Below, one piece after another: positions 18,065 through 26,567 of a stretch of DNA of 64,000 bases (the stretch's first letter is position 1; each line of letters starts with the position of its first letter). Location: the NCBI GenBank assembly GCA_965230515.1, contig OZ246007.1:2790001-2854000 (forward strand), read 5' to 3'. A program made the translations under genes and the position numbers. The notes beneath the pieces are model-generated. The model ran no database searches. It was not told where the DNA came from and worked only from the letters and a program-made list of their open reading frames with translations. Origin of the DNA: JAJFKB01 sp965230515 (GTDB taxonomy: Bacteria > Pseudomonadota > Gammaproteobacteria > Pseudomonadales > IMCC2047).

Positions 18065-19506
18065 ATTGTGCTGCCATGGTCGTGCACTTCAACCAGATGC
18101 TGGTGTAGGCTTTGCACCGCAATTCCATAATCCTGTTCATCGATGATGAACTGCATGTCAACCTGGCGCATTGATTGATGCATTGCCTGAACGTTAATAT
18201 TTTGTTTCGCAAGTGCAGAAACCGCCTGGGCCAGTATGCCCGTTACCTGCATGTCGCTTCCAATCGCGGAAACAATAGCTGATTTTTGCTGATTTATTTC
18301 AGCGTCCGGAAAAATTTCCTCCAGTGCCTTTCTGACACGTTTCATCGTTTTTAAATTTGTCGCCAGATAATGGGTGATCGTATTGGCATTTATATCTTTG
18401 GCAACGATTCGTACTTTGAAACGTTGTAGTACAGCCAGTGCCTCACGGTCATAGAGGTTGATTTGCCCCACCATGTCCTGATCAAACAGTTCCAGTGCAT
18501 GGATGCCTTTGCTGCCGGCGATAATCTCAACACGGGGTGAGTCACTTACGTAATCACGGGTAATCACCGTTCCGTTATGCTCAGGCTCAAAAGTGTTTGT
18601 TATTCTCAGTGGGATATTCTGTTGTCTAAGTCCTTTCGCGGCTTTAGGGTGTATCGCCTCCATACCCAGGTTAGCTAACTGGTCTGCAACATCGTAATTT
18701 GTGCGGCCTATGGGTATGGCATTGGACTCCCCGACAATACGAGGATCGGCGCTGCTGAGGTGAAATTCTTTATGAATTATCGCTTCCGTTGCGTTGGTTA
18801 ATACCGCTATTCGGCTGAAGGTCATCTCGCTGTAACCGCGATCAAAACTGGCCATTAGGCCGCGCTCGCTGTGTGCATAGCCGGTGACGATGGGCAGTTG
18901 TCGGGTAAGATCGATCTCTTTGAAAGCTGTTATGATCCGTTCGTCTAGAGACATGTGACTGTTCGTCTGCCAGCCGGTCAGATCGATAAAACAGGCATCA
19001 ATTCCATCTCTTTTAAGTAGCTGTGCCATATTCCAGGCGCTGTGTGCCTCGCCGATACTGGCCAGCATTTCCCTGACAGTATCAAGATGTTCCGCTAGCG
19101 AAAAATGGCCGTGGCCACAAAGCCGTTGCAGGTCTGACAGGCAGGCTTCGGCAGCCTCTATCCGTTGATCGATAAAGTTGTTTGCCCGCTCCAGGCTTTG
19201 CTCGTCATTGAATAAGCGGCTGTTTATCTTGTGTAACTTTGTCTTCAACGATTGAATTGCTCCCTGCCAGCTATCTTCCTGTTCGCTACTCGCAAACAGG
19301 CTGTAGATGCCAGGTTTTCCCGATTTCTTGTGTTCCAGCAGATCATTGGTGATACCGCTATACGCCGATACCACGTAGATGCGTTGGTAGAGCGAATCAC
19401 CGTGGCGAGGTCGCATGATAATGTTATCCCTTACCGCCCGGTAATTGCTCATGGAGGTGCCGCCAATCTTTTCGACACTGTGGTCAGAAAAATTACAAAA
19501 ACTCAT
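18052..19506 (-). CDS. ask: aspartate kinase of the ectoine type
   Basis: Aspartate kinase feeds aspartate to aspartyl phosphate, the precursor of aspartate semialdehyde used by EctB. The 484-residue protein begins with the family motif VEKIGGTSM and has FDRGYSEMTFSRIAVLTNATEA in the kinase domain and two C-terminal ACT domains (about 340-475; SAIGSDMQVTGILAQAVSAL and HQSMRQVDMQFIIDE). Enzymes of this kind encoded with ect genes (Ask_Ect) are usually less sensitive to threonine/lysine feedback. Its position, 12 bp after the DksA-like gene and in the ect run, supports this. The last 13 bp overlap the TPR gene. Confidence 0.93.
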   Translation of the reverse strand: MSFCNFSDHSVEKIGGTSMSNYRAVRDNIIMRPRHGDSLYQRIYVVSAYSGITNDLLEHKKSGKPGIYSLFASSEQEDSWQGAIQSLKTKLHKINSRLFNDEQSLERANNFIDQRIEAAEACLSDLQRLCGHGHFSLAEHLDTVREMLASIGEAHSAWNMAQLLKRDGIDACFIDLTGWQTNSHMSLDERIITAFKEIDLTRQLPIVTGYAHSERGLMASFDRGYSEMTFSRIAVLTNATEAIIHKEFHLSSADPRIVGESNAIPIGRTNYDVADQLANLGMEAIHPKAAKGLRQQNIPLRITNTFEPEHNGTVITRDYVSDSPRVEIIAGSKGIHALELFDQDMVGQINLYDREALAVLQRFKVRIVAKDINANTITHYLATNLKTMKRVRKALEEIFPDAEINQQKSAIVSAIGSDMQVTGILAQAVSALAKQNINVQAMHQSMRQVDMQFIIDEQDYGIAVQSLHQHLVEVHDHGSTICAA

Positions 19507-19518
19507 TATTTCTTTTAC

Positions 19519-19854
19519 CTATTCAGCGCAGTTAATACAAAGTCTGGTGGTTGGCATAGCCTGGAGCCTGGCAATTGGGATTTCGCAACCGCATTGCAGG
19601 CAATATCCGGCATCTTCACTTTCGAGCCACTTCAGGTTATCGCTCAATCTGGCTAGTTCTCGCAATGTACCAGCGGCTGCCAATGAGTCGGTCGTCGATG
19701 CTGTTTCTCTTCCGTTTTCAGCTGAATCGTCCTGAGCATCATCTGCGTGCTTTGATTTCGTACGCAGGTTCTCCAAAGAGGCAATACGTTTCTCGATCAG
19801 CAATTTAAGGGCTTTTTGTTGGGATTTATCCATCGATGTTATCCGTGTGTTCAA
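19519..19854 (-). CDS. DksA/TraR-type C4 zinc-finger protein within the ectoine operon
   Basis: The 111-residue protein has a helical N-terminus, an acidic turn (HADDAQDDSAE, about 36-46) where DksA carries its coiled-coil tip, a returning helix (60-78) and a C4 zinc finger: Cys85, Cys88, Cys106 and Cys109 (C-x2-C-x17-C-x2-C), exactly the DksA spacing. The canonical tip motif DxxDxA is not exact. DksA-family proteins enter the RNA polymerase secondary channel; shorter relatives are varied in function. It starts within the 3' end of ectD (overlap 29 bp from the first ATG, 8 bp from the ATG at 19833), so coupling is likely. An operon-specific regulator of transcription is inference. Confidence 0.85.
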   Translation of the reverse strand: MNTRITSMDKSQQKALKLLIEKRIASLENLRTKSKHADDAQDDSAENGRETASTTDSLAAAGTLRELARLSDNLKWLESEDAGYCLQCGCEIPIARLQAMPTTRLCINCAE

Positions 19855-20770
19855 TGTCCAAAGGTCTTATGTTATTGCGGCTGCAAATATATTCCGGTCT
19901 GGGGTTCTGGTCACAAAAAGGTGATACCACGCGATTACTAAGCGCGTTATATACAAAAAACGCATTGGAACGGGGGTAGGGTGTAATATTGCCGTTGGAG
20001 CCATGCATAACATTGCAATCAAATACGATTACGCTGCCGGGTCGGGACGCCGCTGAAACAATCCCTCCCTGATCGGCCAGTTGACGCAAAAAGTCATCGC
20101 CAGGTACTCCATACTTCTGTTTTCGTAAGGAAGATTTGTAATGCTCCCTGGGTGTTTCACCTTCGCAGACTACGTATTGCATATGCGAGGCCGGAATCAA
20201 CATCAGTGGGCCGTTGTTGGCGTCATTTTCTGTCAATGTGATGGACATACTAAGTGCGCGCATCGACGGCATGCCATCCTCAACATGCCAAGTTTCAAAA
20301 TCCGAGTGCCAATAGAATTCCTTGCCACGAAATCCTGGTTTATAGTTTAGTCTGGACTGATGAATGTAGACCTGGTCATCTAACAGGTACCGGGCAAGTC
20401 CCGCCAGTCTGTGATCGGACGAGAGTTTTTTGAATACCGGGCTGGTTTCGTGAATCCTGAATATGGATCTGACTTCGCCGCTACCAGGTTCCTTGATGGT
20501 TTCCTCGGAAGATCTGATGCTGTTGTCTGTTCTAAGCTGCTCCAAAGCCTGCTGAAACAGGCTTACCTCTTGTGTGCTGAACACATCGTCCAGAACCATG
20601 AAGCCCTGTCGTTGATATTGTTCGACAAGATCCTCTGAAACCGGAGCTGCACCTCTATTGTTTGCGTAAACTACCGGGTCCTGGCGCGCTATCATTCCGG
20701 CGTTCTGTTGGCCGCGAGAAGGGTATTGGTCAGCTTCCGTTTTTGGGTATGTAGTTGAGCGGATAGTCAT
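19826..20770 (-). CDS. ectD: ectoine hydroxylase
   Basis: EctD is a non-haem iron, 2-oxoglutarate- and oxygen-dependent dioxygenase that turns ectoine into 5-hydroxyectoine. The 314 residues include the EctD signature FYWHSDFETWHVEDGMPSMR and the iron triad His155, Asp157 (HSD) and His256 (VMHGS). The 2-oxoglutarate region near RSNAFFVYNALSN is present. It starts 15 bp after ectC and overlaps the DksA-like gene at its 3' end. The organism should therefore make hydroxyectoine, which is typical of bacteria meeting salt plus heat or drying stress. Confidence 0.97.
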   Translation of the reverse strand: MTIRSTTYPKTEADQYPSRGQQNAGMIARQDPVVYANNRGAAPVSEDLVEQYQRQGFMVLDDVFSTQEVSLFQQALEQLRTDNSIRSSEETIKEPGSGEVRSIFRIHETSPVFKKLSSDHRLAGLARYLLDDQVYIHQSRLNYKPGFRGKEFYWHSDFETWHVEDGMPSMRALSMSITLTENDANNGPLMLIPASHMQYVVCEGETPREHYKSSLRKQKYGVPGDDFLRQLADQGGIVSAASRPGSVIVFDCNVMHGSNGNITPYPRSNAFFVYNALSNRVVSPFCDQNPRPEYICSRNNIRPLDIEHTDNIDG

Positions 20771-20785
20771 GTCTGATTGTATTCC

Positions 20786-21190
20786 TTATTCGAAAATGGA
20801 TTCGGCTTCCAGTTCGTAAGCACCTTCAGCGTTATGGACCTCTTTTCCGCTTAAAGGCGGATTGAATACACAGGCCATTTTCATCTCGCGAAAGGCGCGT
20901 AGTATGTGCCTGTCATGCTTGTCCAGGCTGTATAAAGTGCCTTCGCTGATAGGGTACTTTCTTCCGTCATCCAGGGTGACTACTTCGCCCTCGCCTGAAA
21001 TGCAGTACACAGACTCCAGGTGATTCTGGTAATGCATCTGAAAGTCCGCGCCTTCATAGATTGTTGTTATATGGAATGAGAAACCCATGCCATCATCTTT
21101 CAGAAGTAGCCGGGTGCTTTCCCAGTTGCCGTCAGGTGAGATAATGCGGCGTTCGGACTGTTCTGCTTCACTATAATTTCTGACAATCAT
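20786..21190 (-). CDS. ectC: L-ectoine synthase
   Basis: EctC closes N-gamma-acetyl-diaminobutyrate into ectoine with loss of water. The 134-residue cupin has the expected MIVRNYSEAE start, WESTRLLLKDDGMGFSFH, the HYQNHLESVYCISGEGEV barrel with metal-binding residues and the LDKHDRHILRA segment, followed by a C-terminal CVFNPPLSGKEVH block. Length is normal (about 130). It lies 84 bp after ectB and 15 bp before ectD. Confidence 0.97.
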   Translation of the reverse strand: MIVRNYSEAEQSERRIISPDGNWESTRLLLKDDGMGFSFHITTIYEGADFQMHYQNHLESVYCISGEGEVVTLDDGRKYPISEGTLYSLDKHDRHILRAFREMKMACVFNPPLSGKEVHNAEGAYELEAESIFE

Positions 21191-21274
21191 TGATTTTTCT
21201 CTGTTCTGGTGTCGGTTTGGTTTGTATAGGTATCAGTTTCGTGCTGATTATCGGCAAGCTTGTTTTGATTCCGG

Positions 21275-22582
21275 TCAGACAATCTCTCTTTGCTCATCGA
21301 AATAATCAACTTCTTCAGGAATATCCGGTTCTTTCGCGCATACCTCACTTATCGCCTGCTCAACAATATCGATACCTTTTTCGAGGTTCTCATCGCTGAT
21401 AATGAGCGGGCATAGAATTTTTACCACATGGTCGTCAGCTCCGCTGGTCTCGATTATCAGTCCTTTTTTAAAAGCTCGTTGTGTGATGGCGCCGGCCAGC
21501 TCACCGTTTATACAATTTATACCCTGAAACATGCCTCGACCTTTGGCCGTGAAGTTTCCTTCTCCGTACTGTGTGACGATATCGTTAAGACGCTCGGAGA
21601 TATAATCCCCTTTGCGTTTTACTTCATTAGAAAAATTCTGGTCTGACCAGTATTGGTCGATAGCTGCTTTTGCAGTCACGAATGCGAAATTGTTGCCTCT
21701 GAAAGTCCCGTTGTGCTCGCCAGGCTTCCACTGATCTAGAGCAGGTTTCATTAGTACAACGGCGAAGGGTAGGCCGTAACCACCGAGTGATTTGGACAGG
21801 GTAATGATGTCCGGCTCAATGCCGGCTTCCTCAAAGCTGAAATAGTCGCCAGTACGCCCACATCCGGCCTGGATGTCGTCGACAATCAGCAGGATGCCAT
21901 GTTTGCGACAAACAGCCTGCAGGTTTCTCAGCCATTCTACGCTGGCTGCGTTGATTCCCCCTTCACCTTGAACCGTCTCAACGATAACAGCGGCGGGTGA
22001 ATTGATGCCGCTACTTGAATCTGACAATACCTTGTCAAGGTAGGCTGTTGTGTCGATACCTTCCCCCAGATAGCCATCGTAAGGCATTCGGTGGGTGCCG
22101 GTCAGACTAACCCCGGCGGCATCACGATGATGTGAATTACCGGTAGCGGCAAGTGACCCCAGGCTAACGCCATGAAAGCCATTGGTAAAGGTCACAATAT
22201 TTTGTTGTCCGGTAACATTGCGAGCAATTTTTAACGCAGCCTCGACGGCATTAGTGCCAGTCGGTCCGGTAAACTGAACCATATATTCCATGCCGCGTGG
22301 TTTAAGAATTTTGTCGTTAAACGATTCCAGAAACTCGCCCTTTGCTCTGGTATGCATGTCCAGTCCATGGGTAATGCCATCGTTGTTGATATAGTTAAGC
22401 AACTGTTTTTTAAAAAACGGGTTATTGTGACCATAATTCAGTGTTCCCGCGCCCGCGAGAAAATCGAGATATTGATTGCCGTCTTCGTCATAAAGAAATT
22501 CGCCCTGCGCCTTGTTAAATACTCGTGGAAAAGAGCGCGCATAACTTTGTACTTCGGATTCTATTTCATTAAAAATTTTCAT
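21275..22582 (-). CDS. ectB: diaminobutyrate--2-oxoglutarate transaminase
   Basis: EctB moves an amino group from glutamate to aspartate semialdehyde, giving L-2,4-diaminobutyrate. The 435-residue class III aminotransferase shows GPTGTNAVEAALKIAR (cofactor phosphate site), the VDDIQAGCGRTG aspartate segment and the PLP lysine in LSKSLGGYGLP. The start follows ectA by 22 bp. The C-terminal extension after SEVCAKEPDIPEEVDYFDE is usual for EctB. No oddities were seen. Confidence 0.97.
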   Translation of the reverse strand: MKIFNEIESEVQSYARSFPRVFNKAQGEFLYDEDGNQYLDFLAGAGTLNYGHNNPFFKKQLLNYINNDGITHGLDMHTRAKGEFLESFNDKILKPRGMEYMVQFTGPTGTNAVEAALKIARNVTGQQNIVTFTNGFHGVSLGSLAATGNSHHRDAAGVSLTGTHRMPYDGYLGEGIDTTAYLDKVLSDSSSGINSPAAVIVETVQGEGGINAASVEWLRNLQAVCRKHGILLIVDDIQAGCGRTGDYFSFEEAGIEPDIITLSKSLGGYGLPFAVVLMKPALDQWKPGEHNGTFRGNNFAFVTAKAAIDQYWSDQNFSNEVKRKGDYISERLNDIVTQYGEGNFTAKGRGMFQGINCINGELAGAITQRAFKKGLIIETSGADDHVVKILCPLIISDENLEKGIDIVEQAISEVCAKEPDIPEEVDYFDEQREIV

Positions 22583-22604
22583 TTTGTCGCCCTCTTTTTG
22601 GCAT

Positions 22605-23129
22605 TCATTGATTCTGATTGTCCGAATTGCTTTCGGTATCGGGCCTGAAAGGTCCTAGCCGAAAGAGCATCTCGCTTTCATGGGAGCCCTGGAAGTGACG
22701 TTGTCTGTCAAACATTAACGACTGATGAAGCCGGGTTCCCAGCTTGTCCGCCAGTGACTGAAAAAGTGCCTTGGAGGCCTTGTTATCAGGAGTTACCGTT
22801 GTTTCTATCCATCTGACGCTTTGGCATTGTGAACGGCGCAGAATCTGGTCAATCATGCGTGAGGCAAGGCCTTCTCCTCTGGCTGATTCGCTCACAGCAA
22901 CCTGCCATATAAATAGTGTGTCGGGGTGCTTGGGAATGAGATAGCCTGATGCAAAACCTACTAGGTGGCCATCCCGTTCAGCTGCCGCAGAGGTGTCGGA
23001 AAAGTGGCAGCATTGCAGCAGGTTACAGTAGCGCGAGTTGGTGTCCAGCGGGGGACACTGTGCGATCAGATTGAACAGGCGTGAGCCATCTTCGGCTATT
23101 GGCCGACGTATACTAATATTATTAATCAT
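22605..23129 (-). CDS. ectA: diaminobutyrate acetyltransferase
   Basis: EctA acetylates L-2,4-diaminobutyrate at the gamma-amino group with acetyl-CoA. I chose the ATG at 23129 (174 residues, MINNISIRRP) over an in-frame TTG eight codons upstream because it gives the usual family start. GNAT features are clear: PLDTNSRYCNLLQCCHF, FIWQVAVSESARGEGLASRMI (acetyl-CoA pyrophosphate loop R-x-x-G-x-A) and VTPDNKASKALFQSLA. It is the first gene of the leftward operon and is divergent from ectR, with an AT-rich 466-bp region between them. Confidence 0.95.
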   Translation of the reverse strand: MINNISIRRPIAEDGSRLFNLIAQCPPLDTNSRYCNLLQCCHFSDTSAAAERDGHLVGFASGYLIPKHPDTLFIWQVAVSESARGEGLASRMIDQILRRSQCQSVRWIETTVTPDNKASKALFQSLADKLGTRLHQSLMFDRQRHFQGSHESEMLFRLGPFRPDTESNSDNQNQ

Positions 23130-23595
23130 AGGAATATAAAAATTAGAGATCAAATAAAAAATATTGCTATTTTTCAGATAAGTCGTATTTAAAAAAGGGA
23201 TATATTTGAATATACGGTGTATTAAACAAATTTCACGAGAAAATAATGTTTAGTGTTGTAAACAATAATACGCTAATATTGCCGTATAGTCTATTAATTA
23301 ATATTGTGGTGTAAGTTATTGCTGGGTTAAGGGTGGCTTTTGCAAATGCTCGAAGAGCTGTTTGAAAGGCTTGGTTTTTGATGTCCGGTCGGGTTGATCT
23401 ATTATGGCCGGTTGCTGCTTTTAGCTACCTGTAGTCCAATTTGGCAGTGACGCTAATCTAATTGGGGGGCGGGCGGTAATAACGGTCTGTGCAAAAAAGT
23501 ACGCTCAAGAAGCCGTGCAGATACGGATTAAAATTGTCGGCAATCAATATGCTTTAGTCTTATAATCAATCTAGGCTAATCAAAAGGAGTATGTT
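23130..23595. promoter_or_regulatory. divergent ectA/ectR control region
   Basis: This 466-bp gap contains no convincing gene. The half next to ectA is very AT-rich and holds a 12-bp perfect palindrome (tattaattaata, 23292-23303) and an inverted pair TATACGG (23211-23217) / CCGTATA (23282-23288). MarR-type EctR proteins bind pseudo-palindromes at ectA promoters in methylotrophs, so these are candidate operators. The -10/-35 elements cannot be fixed by eye because many AT-rich matches exist. An AGGAG Shine-Dalgarno (23585-23589) precedes ectR. Confidence 0.45.
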
Positions 23596-24111
23596 TTGGA
23601 TAGGATTGAAGAGGTGCTGGTTGCGCTGCGCCGCGTTATCAGGGCAACTGACCTGCACTCTAAATATTTATCAAAAACAACGGGGTTGACGGCGCCGCAG
23701 ATTCTGCTTTTGCAGGCAATAAGGGATAAAGGGCAGGTAACCATTGGAGAGCTGGCAAATGAAGTCAGCCTAAGTCAGGCCACTGTGACAACTATTTTGG
23801 ATCGCCTTGAAAACCGCGAGCTGGTTTACCGCGAACGCTCTGCGACCGATAAGCGAAAAGTGCATGCCTATTTAACCGAGCAGGGTGTGGAGGTATTAAA
23901 AAAGTCTCCTATTCCCTTGCAGGACCAGTTTGCCCGGCAGTTCTCTGATCTACATGATTGGGAGCAGATGTTTATCATAACAGCTTTGCAGCGCGTCGCG
24001 CACATGATGGACGCGCAGCATATCGATGCCTCACCTATTCTTGATGTTGGTTTGTTGGATCGGCAGTCAGCAAATGCTGGGCAGTCGGGAGCCTACGATA
24101 GTAAAAAGTAG
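23596..24111 (+). CDS. ectR: MarR-family regulator of ectoine genes (EctR type)
   Basis: The 171-residue protein is a winged-helix MarR regulator: helices (1-40), TAPQILLLQAIRDKGQVTIGELAN, recognition helix SLSQATVTTILDRLENRELV and wing YRERSATDKRKVHAYLTEQG. The start is TTG, six bases after AGGAG; the ATG at 23591 is out of frame. EctR1 of halophilic methylotrophs represses ectABC-ask, and the divergent position next to ectA makes that role likely here. The signal it senses is not known. The C-terminal 20 residues are probably disordered. Confidence 0.85.
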   Translation: MDRIEEVLVALRRVIRATDLHSKYLSKTTGLTAPQILLLQAIRDKGQVTIGELANEVSLSQATVTTILDRLENRELVYRERSATDKRKVHAYLTEQGVEVLKKSPIPLQDQFARQFSDLHDWEQMFIITALQRVAHMMDAQHIDASPILDVGLLDRQSANAGQSGAYDSKK

Positions 24112-24205
24112 CGCTGTATCGTTCCAATTAACCTGTTGTGGATCTGAGCAAATGAGCAAAACCCGGGTTTGCGCCAGGGGCGGGGTGGACCCCTAATTAC
24201 GTACT

Positions 24206-25546
24206 ATGGTTAATAAAGTAGAAGAGAAGCTTGACGCAGTAATTTCCCCCTTTCAAAGGTTTATCAGGGATGAGTCAGTCTCAAGTGTCTGTTTGTTTTT
24301 TGCAGCTGTTCTGGCGCTATTCATAGCCAACTCCTCGGTGTCCAATGATTATTACCAGCTGTTGCATACACCTGTTTCATTGGTTGCAGGTGATGCTCGA
24401 ACTGGGCTCACAGTTCACCAGCTGATTAATGACGGGCTGATGGCCTTTTTCTTTTTCGTGCTGGGTTTGGAAATCAAACGTGAGCTATTGGTTGGAGATC
24501 TACGCGATGCCAGTCGGGCATCGCCGGTGCTGGCGGCAGCGTTAGGAGGCATGCTGGTTCCGGCGCTATTTTATATATTGTTTAACCAGGGCGAGCCGTC
24601 GATGCATGGTTGGGGGATTCCCATGGCTACTGACTCGGCATTTGCTCTGGGGGTGTTGATGCTGCTTGGAGAGCGCGTCCCCCAGGGGTTGAAAGCCTTT
24701 CTGGTGGCCTATGCCATTATTGATGATCTTGGTGCTATTTTGATTATTGCCCTTTTTTACACCGATACGCTGGATGTGTCCTATCTGGTGGCTGCTGCAG
24801 GCTGTTTGATTGTGCTGGCTGTCTGTAACCTCGGAGGTATCCGTAATATTGGGGTTTTTCTTGGTATTGGTTTATTGCTCTGGGTCTGCCTGATGGGGGC
24901 GGGTGTGCACGGGACTGTAGCAGGAGTGCTGGTTGCTTTAGCTGTTCCTGCGCGTCCCAAAAAAAGCAGAAAATGGTTTCTTCGCCGAACACGTCACCTT
25001 GTTAACGATATTGAGAAGTTGCAGGAGAGTGAGCAGTCCGGGGATAGAATACTGGCTAACCCTCAGCAGCATGAGGCGGTAGAAGCTCTAGAGCACGCGG
25101 CAAAACTGACGACCACGCCATTAAAAAGATGGGAGCGCGCACTGAGGTTGCCGGTGCTTTGGGTGATTTTGCCATTATTTGCTTTGGCAAATGCAGGGAT
25201 TCCTTTGGGGGCTGAGCGTTTTGTGGAACTGGTCAGTAATCCGGTTGGCTGGGGTATTGTAAGCGGGCTGATTCTCGGAAAGGTGGTAGGAATAAGTCTG
25301 TTTGCCTGGTTTTCAATTAAAACGGGGATGGGTAGATTGCCTAGCGAGGTAACGATGGCTCATGTTATTGGTGTCAGCCTGTTGGGCGGAATGGGCTTCA
25401 CAATGTCAATTTTTATCGCTGGGTTAACTTTTCATGCGGAAAGTGAGTTGTACCTAGCAAAAGCGGCTATTCTGATAGCTTCTTTAGTGGCGGGTTTGAC
25501 TGGTTATTTTTGGTTAAGATTGCACCCGTCTTGCCGGTTGGCGTAA
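24206..25546 (+). CDS. nhaA: Na+/H+ antiporter NhaA
   Basis: NhaA exchanges two protons for one sodium ion across the inner membrane, raising sodium and alkali tolerance. The 446-residue protein shows the family motifs FFFVLGLEIKRELLVGDLRD, MATDSAFALGVL and the paired aspartates in AYAIIDDLGAILIIALFY, which are the ion-binding residues. It is longer than the E. coli protein (388) because of a charged cytoplasmic insertion (about 250-310, KSRKWFLRRTRH then an amphipathic stretch), a feature of many NhaA proteins. It follows ectR by 94 bp on the same strand and fits the salt-stress setting. Confidence 0.95.
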   Translation: MVNKVEEKLDAVISPFQRFIRDESVSSVCLFFAAVLALFIANSSVSNDYYQLLHTPVSLVAGDARTGLTVHQLINDGLMAFFFFVLGLEIKRELLVGDLRDASRASPVLAAALGGMLVPALFYILFNQGEPSMHGWGIPMATDSAFALGVLMLLGERVPQGLKAFLVAYAIIDDLGAILIIALFYTDTLDVSYLVAAAGCLIVLAVCNLGGIRNIGVFLGIGLLLWVCLMGAGVHGTVAGVLVALAVPARPKKSRKWFLRRTRHLVNDIEKLQESEQSGDRILANPQQHEAVEALEHAAKLTTTPLKRWERALRLPVLWVILPLFALANAGIPLGAERFVELVSNPVGWGIVSGLILGKVVGISLFAWFSIKTGMGRLPSEVTMAHVIGVSLLGGMGFTMSIFIAGLTFHAESELYLAKAAILIASLVAGLTGYFWLRLHPSCRLA

Positions 25547-25610
25547 CAGACCTGGAAATAAAAGAAGATAGTGACGTTTTACCCGTCTAGCAGCGATGAT
25601 GTTAAAGGGA

Positions 25611-25697
25611 TGGTACCAGAGGTCGGACTCGAACCGACACGCCCGTGAAGGCAACGGATTTTGAATCCGTCGTGTCTACCAATTTCACCACTCTGGC
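25611..25697 (-). tRNA. tRNA-Leu(CAA)
   Basis: Read on the minus strand, the 87-nt sequence begins GCCAGAG and ends CTCTGGT followed by discriminator A and encoded CCA. The D arm (GTGAAATTGGTAGAC), the anticodon loop TTCAAAA (anticodon CAA), a long variable arm (class II) and the T loop GGTTCGAGTCC are clear. The acceptor stem pairs fully with one G-U. The long variable arm fits leucine. It lies 64 bp after nhaA on the opposite strand. Confidence 0.96.
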
Positions 25698-26013
25698 ATT
25701 GCATTGTTCATTCAGGAAAGTGGTTTCCCGAAAGTTTTTATCGGCTGCGGGTAATAAGTGCTTTATGTCTCGGCCCGTATCCAGAAGGCTGCCCATTATA
25801 ACCAAACGCAATTACAGGTCAATGAAATTGGTTTGATAATTGTAATCATTGAGTAATCAATCTGCAGGCTAATCTCGCGCCCGGGTGCCAGGCAGGATTG
25901 TCGCATTGCAAAAATTTATAAAGCAAAGGGCAGACTATTAGTTATAATGGTTACTAGGGCGCGGTTCTAGGCCTGTTGTGGTTATCCCAATAATGGTTCA
26001 GGAGTAAGGGTTC
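25698..26013. other. 316-bp gap before phaR
   Basis: I see no gene here. The left part contains the tRNA-Leu promoter side on the minus strand. The right part should hold the phaR promoter; a TATAAT-like hexamer occurs at 25943-25948, but no well-spaced -35 element was recognised. A good AGGAGTAAGGG ribosome site (about 26000-26010) precedes phaR. Confidence 0.5.
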
Positions 26014-26457
26014 TTGCGTATACTAAAAAAATATCCCAACCGCCGACTTTATGATACGACCGATAGTCATTTCGTGACACTAGAGGATGTTAAGCAGTTA
26101 GTGCTCAGGCATGAAGAGTTTGCGGTTGAAGACTCCAAAACCGGAAAAGATTTAACAAGCACAGTACTGTTACAGATCATCAGTGAGATGGAGGATAGTG
26201 GAAAGGAAGCGCTTTTGACAAACAAATTGCTGCAACAACTGATTCGTTTTTACGGCAGTGGTATGCAGGGTTTGTTAAGTCAGTATCTGGAACAAAGTCT
26301 GGCGGCTTTTCTGGATCAGCAGGACAGCTTGCAGCGCCATATGAAACAACTGATCGATGTGAGCCCTATCAATATTCTTAAAAAAATGTCGGAACAGAAT
26401 ATGAACTTCATGAATGCCTTTACCGGTGCCGGAAAGGACAAGGATTCTAAGCAATAA
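26014..26457 (+). CDS. phaR: polyhydroxyalkanoate synthesis repressor PhaR
   Basis: The 147-residue protein has the PHB/PHA accumulation regulator DNA-binding domain at the N-terminus (RILKKYPNRRLYDT, then VTLEDVKQLVLRHEEFAVEDSKTG), followed by a helical PhaR repeat region (LLQQLIRFYGSGMQGLLSQYLEQSL). PhaR binds both DNA and PHA granules; free PhaR represses phasin genes and is titrated when granules form. The start is TTG behind an AGGAGTAAGGG ribosome site. It lies just upstream of a phasin gene on the same strand, and its likely operators are in the spacer. Confidence 0.93.
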   Translation: MRILKKYPNRRLYDTTDSHFVTLEDVKQLVLRHEEFAVEDSKTGKDLTSTVLLQIISEMEDSGKEALLTNKLLQQLIRFYGSGMQGLLSQYLEQSLAAFLDQQDSLQRHMKQLIDVSPINILKKMSEQNMNFMNAFTGAGKDKDSKQ

Positions 26458-26502
26458 GGCGTTTCCGGTTTTTAGATAGCATTTGATTAACCATCAACAA
26501 TT

Positions 26503-26518
26503 ATTTTGCGGTGCACAA
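26503..26518 (+). promoter_or_regulatory. candidate PhaR operator 1
   Basis: ATTTTGCGGTGCACAA lies just upstream of the phasin -35 element and matches operator 2 at 15 of 16 bases. TGC-rich boxes of this type (TGCGGTGCA-like) are known PhaR targets at phasin promoters in Ralstonia and Paracoccus. Operator function here is inferred. Confidence 0.6.
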
Positions 26519-26526
26519 AATAATTG

Positions 26527-26555
26527 TTGACACTTCTCAAACTCGAGTATATATT
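26527..26555 (+). promoter_or_regulatory. sigma70-type promoter of the phasin gene
   Basis: TTGACA (26527-26532) and TATATT (26550-26555) are separated by 17 bp. The predicted transcription start, near 26562, gives a leader of about 62 nt before the phasin ATG. The promoter sits between the two repeated TGC-rich boxes. Confidence 0.65.
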
Positions 26556-26567
26556 TGCCAGCTATAT

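Noticed and set aside
23591..23593. ATG just before ectR as its start
   Set aside because: It is out of frame with the MarR-family protein; the TTG five bases later is in frame and correctly spaced from AGGAG.
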